DNA of 64,000 bases from GCA-2737725 sp033763995 (GTDB lineage: Bacteria > Pseudomonadota > Alphaproteobacteria > Rhodospirillales > Rhodospirillaceae), in NCBI GenBank assembly GCA_033763995.1, contig JANRJL010000020.1:1-64000 (forward strand). Direction: 5' to 3'. A model generated the notes under the pieces. The model was not told the origin of the DNA, made no database searches, and saw nothing but the letters and a program-made list of their open reading frames with translations. The position numbers and the translations under genes were made by a program. Of this stretch, positions 16,542 to 22,656 are shown piece by piece; position 1 is the first letter of the stretch, and the number at the start of each line of letters is the position of its first letter.

Positions 16542-17891
16542 ATGACTACAGCCGCGTATCCCGCCCCCCGCACCGCGTGGTACGTGCTCGGCGTGATTTG
16601 CTTCGGCTACGTCTTTGCCTTCATCGATCGCCAGATCATCGGTCTGCTGGCGCCCGACATCCAGAAAGACTTCGATCTCAACGACACCCAAATGGGCTTG
16701 CTGCAAGGCATGGCCTTCGCGATTTTTTACACCGTGTTCGGCGTGCCGCTGGGCTGGTTCGCCGATCGCTTCAATCGCAAGTGGCTGCTCACGGGCGGCA
16801 TGACGGTGTGGAGCATCATGACGGCGGCCTGCGGCATGGCGCCCGGCTTCACCTCGCTGTTCGTCATGCGCATGGGCGTGGGCGTCGGCGAAAGCACGCT
16901 CAACCCCTGCGCCTCGTCGCTGATCTCCGATCACTTTCCGCCCGACAAGCGCCCGCGCGCGTTCGGGTTTTACGTCATGAGCACGGCCTTCGCCGGCGTG
17001 CTGTCGTATCTCATCGGCGGCACGGTCATCGCGGCGCTGCGCGGCTATGAGTTCATCACGCTGCCGCTGGTCGGTGACTTGAAGCCCTGGCAGGTGACGA
17101 TGATGGTGGTGGGCCTGTTGGGCCTGATTCCCGCCGTGATGCTGGCCTTCACGGTGAAGGAGCCCGCGCGGCTCGGCCTCGCCGCCGCCAACAAGGGCCG
17201 CGCCACGTGGGCCGAGACGCGCGCCTATATGTGGGCCAACAAGAAGGCGCTGGGCCTGTTCATCATCGCCGCCGGCCTGGTGATCCTGGAAATCTACGGC
17301 GGCGCGTACTGGCACCCCAGCTTGTTCATTCGCGTCTATGGCTGGACCGCCTCGGAAACGGCGTTTTATTACGGCGCGGTGTCGGGCTGCATCGGCATCA
17401 TCAGCGCCTACACCTCGGGCTCGCTCACCAACTACTTCAAGCGCCGCGGCATGGGCGAGGGGGTGTGGGCCACCTGCATGGTCGGCGTCATCGGCTGCAC
17501 CGTCTTGGGCGGGCTCGGGCCCATGATGCCGACGTGGGAACTGGCGCTGCCGCTGCTGTTGCTCAAGGCGCTGTTCGTGAACTACCCCTCGGCGGCGGCC
17601 ATGACGGCCATCAACGAACTCACCCCCAACGAGCACCGCGGGCTGACCACTGCGTTTTACGTTGTTCTCACGGGGCTGGTGGCGCAAGGGTTGGGCCCCT
17701 TGTCGGTGGGGCTGACGACCGACTATGTGTTCGCCGACCCCAAGATGATCGGCTTCTCGCTCGGCGCCGTGGTGATCGTCACCGGCATTCTCGGCGTGCT
17801 GTGCCTGCTGTGGGGGCGTAGCGCCTACCGCGAGGCCCTGGGCCGCGTGACCTGGGAAATCCCGGCGACGGGGAAGGCCGTGGCTGCCTAA
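16542..17891 (+). CDS. MFS transporter, spinster-like (tandem copy 2)
   Basis: A 449-residue paralogue of the previous gene: the same FIDRQIIGLL helix 1, GWFADRFNRK loop, RMGVGVGESTLNPCASSLIS segment and C-terminal ending REALGRVTWE. Similarity runs end to end, but the copies have diverged in the central loop and in helix 7, so they may carry different substrates or work as a pair. It lies in the inner membrane. A bipartite hairpin repeat follows and may act as the terminator. Confidence 0.85.
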   Translation: MTTAAYPAPRTAWYVLGVICFGYVFAFIDRQIIGLLAPDIQKDFDLNDTQMGLLQGMAFAIFYTVFGVPLGWFADRFNRKWLLTGGMTVWSIMTAACGMAPGFTSLFVMRMGVGVGESTLNPCASSLISDHFPPDKRPRAFGFYVMSTAFAGVLSYLIGGTVIAALRGYEFITLPLVGDLKPWQVTMMVVGLLGLIPAVMLAFTVKEPARLGLAAANKGRATWAETRAYMWANKKALGLFIIAAGLVILEIYGGAYWHPSLFIRVYGWTASETAFYYGAVSGCIGIISAYTSGSLTNYFKRRGMGEGVWATCMVGVIGCTVLGGLGPMMPTWELALPLLLLKALFVNYPSAAAMTAINELTPNEHRGLTTAFYVVLTGLVAQGLGPLSVGLTTDYVFADPKMIGFSLGAVVIVTGILGVLCLLWGRSAYREALGRVTWEIPATGKAVAA

Positions 17892-17899
17892 CCAATCTT

Positions 17900-17994
17900 G
17901 TCATACCCCGCGAAGGCGGGGTATTCGGGGCTTTCATTTTTCTGGTTTATCAAGCAAAAAAACTCTGGATCGCCCGGTTTAACCGGGCGATGAC
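17900..17994. repeat. Bipartite palindromic intergenic repeat
   Basis: The element runs from GTCA to TGAC and holds two perfect stems: ATACCCCGC (17903-17911) with GCGGGGTAT (17916-17924), and ATCGCCCGGTT (17969-17979) with AACCGGGCGAT (17981-17991), preceded by CTGG. The same architecture occurs at 41137-41214. Such GTCA...CTGGA...TGAC repeats are common dispersed intergenic elements in proteobacteria. It may also end transcription of the MFS pair. Confidence 0.7.
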
Positions 17995-18030
17995 AGCGGG
18001 GTTTTTTATCAGCCTCGGTTCCCCATTTCC

Positions 18031-19440
18031 ATGTCCTTTGCCCACACCTTCCATCCCTCCATCCTGCGCGAATACGACATTCGCGGCATCGTCGGCGAGA
18101 CGCTGTTCGCCGCCGACGCGCGCGCCATCGGGCGCTGCTTCGGCTCGCTCGTGCGGCGGGGCAATCCCGGCAAAGCTGGCCTCACGGTGTGCGTGGGCTA
18201 TGACGGGCGCCTGAGTTCGCCCGAAATGGAAGCCGCCGTGGTCGAGGGCCTGGCGGCGGCGGGCGTCAACGTGCTGCGCGTCGGGCGCGGGCCCACGCCG
18301 ATGCTGTACTTCGCGGTATGCGACGGCAATGCCGACGGCGGCATCATGATCACCGGCTCGCACAACCCGCCCACCCACAACGGCTTCAAGATGATGATGG
18401 GCCGCAAGCCCTTTTTCGGCGATGCCATCCGCGCGCTGGGCCCCCAGGCCGCCACGGGCGATGTCGAGAGCGGGCAGGGGGCCGTCACCAGCCGCGAGAC
18501 GTTGTCGCGTTACGTCGCCCGCGTGCTGCAAGATTTCACCGGCACCCGCGCGCTCACGGCGGTGTGGGATCCGGGCAATGGCGCGGCGGCCGAAGCCGTG
18601 AAGCTCGCGGTGGCGGAACTGCCGGGCAAACACACGGTGCTCAACGACACCATCGACGGCACTTTTCCCAATCATCACCCGGACCCCACGGTGCCCAAGA
18701 ACCTCGAGCAATTGCAGGCCGAAGTCGCCCGCCAGAAAGCCGACGTGGGGTTCGCCTTCGACGGCGACGGCGACCGCGTCGGCCTCATCGACGGCCAGGG
18801 CCGCATCCTGTGGGGCGACCAGATCATGCAGGTGCTGGCCGAGGACGTGCTGAAGACGCACCCCAAGGCCACCGTGATCGCCGACGTGAAGGCCAGCCAG
18901 GCTTTCTTCGACGAAGTGGCGCGCATGGGCGGCCAACCGCTCATGTGGAAAACCGGCCACTCGCTGATCAAGAACAAGATGGCCGAGACCCAGGCGCCGC
19001 TCGCGGGCGAGATGAGCGGGCATATCTTCTTCGCCGATACCTATTACGGCTACGACGACGCGCTCTACGCCGCGCTGCGCTTTTTCTCGATCATGGCGAA
19101 ATCGTCGAGCTTCGACCTGGCGAAGCGCTTCGATGCCATGCCCAAGATGATCAACACGCCTGAGCTTCGCTTTCCCTGCGCCGACGAGCGCAAGTTCGCC
19201 GTCATCGACGAGGTCAAGGCGCGGCTGCAAAAATCCGGCGCCAAGGTGTCGGCTATCGACGGCGTGCGCGTGTCGGATCACGGCGGCTGGTGGTTGCTGC
19301 GCGCGTCCAACACCCAGGCCGTGCTGGTGGCCCGCGCCGAAGCCGCCAGCGAAGCAAACCTCGAAAAGCTCAAGGCCAGTCTCGCGGCGCAGCTCAAGGC
19401 CAGTGGTTTGGACCTACCGACGGAATCCATGGGGCATTGA
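18031..19440 (+). CDS. Phosphomannomutase/phosphoglucomutase
   Basis: Interconverts hexose-6-phosphates and hexose-1-phosphates (mannose and/or glucose), supplying GDP-mannose or UDP-glucose synthesis; cytosolic, 469 residues. The start EYDIRGIVGE is diagnostic, the phosphoserine lies in TGSHNPP (about residue 110), the Mg-binding loop is FDGDGDRVG (about 248) and the sugar loop is GEMSGHIFF (about 326). The C-terminal phosphate-binding RASNTQ loop is intact. With galU and ugd it makes a route to UDP-glucuronate. Its last 21 bases are near-duplicated at 20228-20248. Confidence 0.92.
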   Translation: MSFAHTFHPSILREYDIRGIVGETLFAADARAIGRCFGSLVRRGNPGKAGLTVCVGYDGRLSSPEMEAAVVEGLAAAGVNVLRVGRGPTPMLYFAVCDGNADGGIMITGSHNPPTHNGFKMMMGRKPFFGDAIRALGPQAATGDVESGQGAVTSRETLSRYVARVLQDFTGTRALTAVWDPGNGAAAEAVKLAVAELPGKHTVLNDTIDGTFPNHHPDPTVPKNLEQLQAEVARQKADVGFAFDGDGDRVGLIDGQGRILWGDQIMQVLAEDVLKTHPKATVIADVKASQAFFDEVARMGGQPLMWKTGHSLIKNKMAETQAPLAGEMSGHIFFADTYYGYDDALYAALRFFSIMAKSSSFDLAKRFDAMPKMINTPELRFPCADERKFAVIDEVKARLQKSGAKVSAIDGVRVSDHGGWWLLRASNTQAVLVARAEAASEANLEKLKASLAAQLKASGLDLPTESMGH

Positions 19441-19441
19441 G
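19421..19441 (+). repeat. Direct repeat copy 1, at the phosphomutase stop codon
   Basis: Twenty-one bases covering the end and stop codon of the phosphomutase gene recur at 20228-20248 with two differences (shared core TGGGGCATTGAG). The two copies bracket one inverted repeat and the toxin-antitoxin genes. Confidence 0.7.
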
Positions 19442-19453
19442 CCTAAGCAAAGC

Positions 19454-19530
19454 TGTCGTCCTGGGATTCATTCCCAGGACCCAGGGCAATACGCGCAATT
19501 GTGAATGTTTCCCCTGGATCCTGGGGACAA
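19454..19530 (+). repeat. Inverted repeat copy A flanking the toxin-antitoxin cassette
   Basis: This 77-bp element contains the stem TCCTGGGA-TTCA-TTCCCAGGA and a second palindrome around CCTGGATCCTGG. Its reverse complement recurs at 20266-20341 with roughly 80-85% identity by eye; the ends (TGTCGTCCTGGGA and GGATCCTGGGGACAA) are essentially perfect. Together the copies form long inverted termini around the toxin-antitoxin genes. Confidence 0.8.
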
Positions 19531-19578
19531 GCCCTAGGATGATATGGGTGGTCGAGCCCCGCCGGGTGCGATCTTGGC

Positions 19579-19869
19579 TCAGGCGTGCACTTTGGCCGTC
19601 AATTCGATGCCGAGGGCTTTCATCACGGCGATGGTGGTTTTGAGGGTCGGATTGCCGTTCTCGCTGAAGGAACGATAAAGCTGCTCCCGCGAGAGCCCGG
19701 TTTGACCGGCGATCTGCGACATCCCCTTGGCGCGGGCCACGACGCCGAGCGCGTGAGCAATATAGCCCGCGTCCTCGGACTCGAAGGCATCGGCCATGAA
19801 CGCCGCGATGGCCGCGTCGGATGTCAGCCCCTCGGCGGGGTCGAAGGGCGTGAGTTTCTTCTTGCGCAT
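19579..19869 (-). CDS. Antitoxin of a type II toxin-antitoxin pair, HigA-like (COG3636 type)
   Basis: A 96-residue DNA-binding antitoxin. It starts MRKKKLTPFDPAEGL, with a helix-turn-helix in ARAKGMSQIAGQTGLSREQL and the conserved LYRSFSENGNPTLKTTIAVMKALG ending of this antitoxin family. It should neutralise the toxin encoded just upstream and repress the shared promoter. The ATG lies one base after the toxin stop (TGA-T-ATG), so the pair is translationally coupled; the open frame upstream overlaps the toxin and is not used. A chromosomal cassette bounded by inverted repeats. Confidence 0.9.
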   Translation of the reverse strand: MRKKKLTPFDPAEGLTSDAAIAAFMADAFESEDAGYIAHALGVVARAKGMSQIAGQTGLSREQLYRSFSENGNPTLKTTIAVMKALGIELTAKVHA

Positions 19870-19870
19870 A

Positions 19871-20167
19871 TCAGTCGCTCCATTCAGCGGCGAGACGCTT
19901 TGCCGTCTTGATGTCCTTGGCTTGGCTGGCCTTGTCGCCACCGCATAGCAGGATGATCACGACTTTGCCGCGGCGGCAGAAATAGACGCGGTAGCCGGGC
20001 CCATGATGAATCCGCAGTTCGCTGACACCCGCGCCGACGGGCGCGACATCGCCGGCATGACCATAAGCCAGCCGATTCAACCGCGCGAAGATCAAGCCCC
20101 GGGCACGTTCATCCTTGAGCTTCGTCCACCACGTTCGAAACGCCTCGGTTTGTTTCAGCTCGAACAC
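19871..20167 (-). CDS. Toxin of a type II toxin-antitoxin pair, RelE/HigB-like
   Basis: A 98-residue RelE/ParE-fold toxin of the addiction-module killer type, typically a ribosome-dependent mRNA endonuclease. Family features: TEAFRTWWTKLKDERARGLIFARL at the N-terminus, the ELRIHHGPGYRVYFCRRG beta segment and LLCGGDKASQAKDIKTAKRLA at the C-terminus. The start is GTG, with no ribosome site and the predicted transcription start at or within a base or two of it, which suggests a leaderless message. The toxin precedes the antitoxin, as is usual for HigBA-like pairs. Confidence 0.9.
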   Translation of the reverse strand: MFELKQTEAFRTWWTKLKDERARGLIFARLNRLAYGHAGDVAPVGAGVSELRIHHGPGYRVYFCRRGKVVIILLCGGDKASQAKDIKTAKRLAAEWSD

Positions 20168-20172
20168 GAGAT

Positions 20173-20200
20173 ATTGTAGTTTCTAGACTACAATTGTCAA
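20173..20200 (-). promoter_or_regulatory. Promoter and palindromic operator of the toxin-antitoxin operon
   Basis: On the minus strand TTGACA (20200-20195), a 16-base spacer and TACAAT (20178-20173) form a near-consensus sigma70 promoter. The inverted repeat ATTGTAGT (20173-20180) / ACTACAAT (20187-20194) with a six-base centre covers the -10 box and most of the spacer, the expected place for autorepression by the antitoxin complex. The start codon at 20167 is about where transcription would begin. Confidence 0.8.
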
Positions 20201-20227
20201 CGGCCACGCGCGGTGGCGACCTGCTAT

Positions 20228-20248
20228 CGAAATCCGTGGGGCATTGAG
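20228..20248 (+). repeat. Direct repeat copy 2 of the phosphomutase 3' end
   Basis: Near-identical (19 of 21) to 19421-19441, which covers the phosphomutase stop codon. Here it lies upstream of the toxin promoter and has no coding role. It may mark the far end of an inserted segment. Confidence 0.7.
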
Positions 20249-20265
20249 ACCAACTTCGACCGTCA

Positions 20266-20341
20266 TTGTCCCCAGGATCCACGGAAGAAATCACGTTGGC
20301 GCGTGTTGCTCTGGGTCCTGGGAATAAATCCCAGGACGACA
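20266..20341 (-). repeat. Inverted repeat copy B flanking the toxin-antitoxin cassette
   Basis: Reverse-complement copy of 19454-19530, 76 bp. The outer stem GTCCTGGGA/TCCCAGGAC is conserved (with the loop base changed C to T), and the other end keeps TTGTCCCCAGGATCC. The middle third is the most diverged part. Confidence 0.8.
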
Positions 20342-20369
20342 GTCGTTGACAAATTTGTTCGTCGGAGAC

Positions 20370-21632
20370 TCAGCGCTTCGCCACTTTGCGTTCGGGCGCG
20401 GGTGCAACGGGTTTGCAGCCGGCCTTGGTCTTGATGTCGGCGATGCGGCAGGCGGGCGTGGTGTCCTCGCGGTTGAGCCCCACCACTTGCGCGCGGTAGA
20501 GCGTGCGACCGTTGATCTTGGCGGGCTCGATGCGCACGGCGGCGTTGGGATAGCCGGCGATCAGGCGGCTTTTCGCGAGGTTGGCGTTTTCCTCGGCCTT
20601 GGCCCGCGCGCCGTAAGCGCCCACCTGAATGCCCCAGGTGCGCAGCGGCTGCGGTGCCGGGGCCTTGGCGACGCGCTTTTTCACCGGCGCGGGTGCGGGC
20701 GTGTCTTTTTCGTCGATGTCGCCCGCCGACAGTTCGGCAGTGCCGGCATCGGCCACTTGCACGTCCATCAGCATGGGGGCCGCGATCACCGTCTCGGGGT
20801 GCCCCGTCAGCCGGGCGAAGCCTTCATCGAGCAGATCGGCCATGTGGGCGTCGCGCGCCCGGGCGGTCTGGCCGCCGAACACCACGCCGATCAGGCGGCG
20901 GCCGTCGCGGCGCGCCGAGGTGGCGATATTGAAGCCCGAGGCGACGGTGTAGCCGGTCTTGAGGCCGTCGGCGCCGTCGTAGTTGGCGAGCATGTGATTG
21001 TGCGAGCGGATGACTTGACCCGCGTAGGTGAACGACTCTTGGCCAAAGGACCCGTAATGCTGCGGGAAATCCGTCATGAGCCGCTTGGCCAAAATCGCCA
21101 TGTCGCGGGCCGAGGAGAACTGTGCCTTATTAGGCAGGCCCGAGGCGTTCTTGAAGGTGGTGCGGCGCATGCCCATGGTACGCGCCTTGGTGGTCATGGC
21201 TTTGGCGAAGCGCGCCTCGCTGCCGCCGATGTTTTCCGCCACCACCACGGCCACGTCGTTGGCCGACTTGGTGATGAGCGCGTTGATGGCGTCCGTGACG
21301 GCGATGGTCGAGCCCGCCGCCAGACCCAGCTTCGACGGTGCGGCGGCGGCCGCACGCTGCGACACCTTCAATTTGGAGTCCATGGTGAAGCGGCCTTGCT
21401 CCATGGCCTCGAACAGCAGGTACAGCGTCATCATCTTGGTCAGCGACGCGGGATGATTGCGCGTGTCGGCGTTGGCGTCGTGCAGGACGCGGTCGGTGTC
21501 GACGTCGACCACGATGGAGGCGTACTTGGCCTGTGCCGCCCAGGGCGCCAGCACCAGGAAGGCGAGCGCGAGAAGCCCGCCCAGGACGACTCGTGAAACC
21601 GAAAGGTGAGACCGAACCGAAACCGTCGCCAT
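20370..21632 (-). CDS. D-alanyl-D-alanine carboxypeptidase with SPOR domain
   Basis: A periplasmic penicillin-binding protein (S11 family) that trims the terminal D-Ala of peptidoglycan stem peptides. It has an N-terminal signal/anchor (VVLGGLLALAFLVLAPWAAQA), the SxxK motif SLTK, SAN as the SxN motif and KTGYT as the KTG motif. A C-terminal SPOR domain (about the last 90 residues: WGIQVGAYGARAKAEENA) should bind denuded septal glycan and so target the enzyme to the division site. An in-frame TTG nine bases upstream is possible; the ATG at 21632 has the better distance to GAGGGGA. Confidence 0.9.
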   Translation of the reverse strand: MATVSVRSHLSVSRVVLGGLLALAFLVLAPWAAQAKYASIVVDVDTDRVLHDANADTRNHPASLTKMMTLYLLFEAMEQGRFTMDSKLKVSQRAAAAAPSKLGLAAGSTIAVTDAINALITKSANDVAVVVAENIGGSEARFAKAMTTKARTMGMRRTTFKNASGLPNKAQFSSARDMAILAKRLMTDFPQHYGSFGQESFTYAGQVIRSHNHMLANYDGADGLKTGYTVASGFNIATSARRDGRRLIGVVFGGQTARARDAHMADLLDEGFARLTGHPETVIAAPMLMDVQVADAGTAELSAGDIDEKDTPAPAPVKKRVAKAPAPQPLRTWGIQVGAYGARAKAEENANLAKSRLIAGYPNAAVRIEPAKINGRTLYRAQVVGLNREDTTPACRIADIKTKAGCKPVAPAPERKVAKR

Positions 21633-21933
21633 ATCGAACAAATTCCCCTCACTCCGGAAGGCCTTGGTGCGGGCCCTCGTGCTTGATTGACGTTCGGTCT
21701 AGCTCCTGTGTGGCCCGGTGGCTCCGGGCGCGATTTGCACCAAAATAGGGGCTTTCGGTGGATAAGTCCACCATCTCCTTGAAACTTATCATCTTTCAGC
21801 TTGTTTAAGGGACCCTAAACAAACGCCGAAAATCCAGCGAATATTTTGCCTGCGAATTGTCTCGCGTAATCACCCGAAAAGCCCACCCACGCGCCGGTTG
21901 CATCGGGCGTCCGCGTAATTCGTTGTCAAGCCA

Positions 21934-22010
21934 CTCGTGTCCCGATTCCGAAGTTCGCTTTATTATTTTGCGGCAGGCTGGTTACAAACTTCGGAATCGA
22001 AGGACACGAG
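21934..22010. repeat. Large inverted repeat (hairpin) upstream of clpS, first of two
   Basis: CTCGTGTCC (21934-21942) pairs with GGACACGAG (22002-22010), and GATTCCGAAGTT (21944-21955) pairs with AACTTCGGAATC (21987-21998), with a 1x3 internal loop and a 31-base AT-rich loop. That is 21 paired bases with no mismatch in the arms. The 547 bases between the carboxypeptidase and clpS start codons (21642-22188) hold no convincing gene, only this element and the next hairpin. Confidence 0.75.
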
Positions 22011-22024
22011 CAACCTATTGATCT

Positions 22025-22098
22025 AGTGTGGCTTTGGTTCAGAAGTCCGCATGCTGGACTCGCGGCGGGAATCATGCGGACTTCTGAACCGCCACACT
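22025..22098. repeat. Large inverted repeat (hairpin) upstream of clpS, second of two
   Basis: AGTGTGGC (22025-22032) pairs with GCCACACT (22091-22098) and an 18-base arm, GGTTCAGAAGTCCGCATG (22036-22053), pairs perfectly with 22073-22090; only a TTT bulge interrupts 26 pairs. The loop is 19 bases. The sequence is unrelated to the first hairpin 15 bases away. No run of T follows directly, so it is not a classical terminator for either strand. Confidence 0.8.
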
Positions 22099-22188
22099 GG
22101 CGAATCATCTTTTTTAAACCAATATGTGGGCGGAATTTGGTATCCTCCGATCCGTGTCGGCGCGCCGATGGAGTACAATAGACTCGCT

Positions 22189-22584
22189 ATGTCGCAAACG
22201 CTTTCGTTTTCGCTCGATTTGCCCCGCTTGTCGCGGCCCTTGGCCATGGCGGGCGAGGAACGCAACAACAACAATAACGACGACGGCCGCGTCAACACCG
22301 GGGTCGTGATCAAGACACGGCCCAAGGTCAAGAAGCCGTCGATGTACAAGGTCTTGATGCTGAACGACGACTACACGCCCATGGAGTTCGTCGTTCACGT
22401 GCTGGAGCGTTACTTCAGCAAGACCACCGAGGAGGCCACGCGCATCATGTTGCACGTGCATCAGAAGGGCGTGGGCATTTGCGGCGTGTTCACCTTCGAG
22501 GTGGCCGAGACCAAGGTCAACCAGGTCATGGACCTGGCGCGCAAGAACCAGCACCCGCTGCAGTGCACCCTGGAGAAAGAATAG
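22189..22584 (+). CDS. clpS: ClpA adaptor protein ClpS
   Basis: Adaptor that binds N-end-rule substrates and delivers them to ClpAP. The core is complete: YKVLMLNDDYTPMEFVV (the DDxTP substrate pocket), HVHQKGVGICGVF and the ending HPLQCTLEKE. With the ATG at 22189 the protein has 131 residues; a later ATG at 22246 would give 112, nearer the usual length. TACAAT at 22174-22179 lies close enough to 22189 that a very short leader is possible. It is followed by clpA 72 bases on. Confidence 0.93.
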   Translation: MSQTLSFSLDLPRLSRPLAMAGEERNNNNNDDGRVNTGVVIKTRPKVKKPSMYKVLMLNDDYTPMEFVVHVLERYFSKTTEEATRIMLHVHQKGVGICGVFTFEVAETKVNQVMDLARKNQHPLQCTLEKE

Positions 22585-22656
22585 CCCGCCGCAAGCGGCG
22601 GCCGACGAAGAGCCCGATGGAATAAAAAGCCGGAACAACAAAAAAGGAAACCGCCC

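Noticed and set aside
22051..22188. An upstream extension of clpS beginning in the second hairpin
   Set aside because: The extra 46 residues would translate the hairpin arm and have no counterpart in ClpS proteins.
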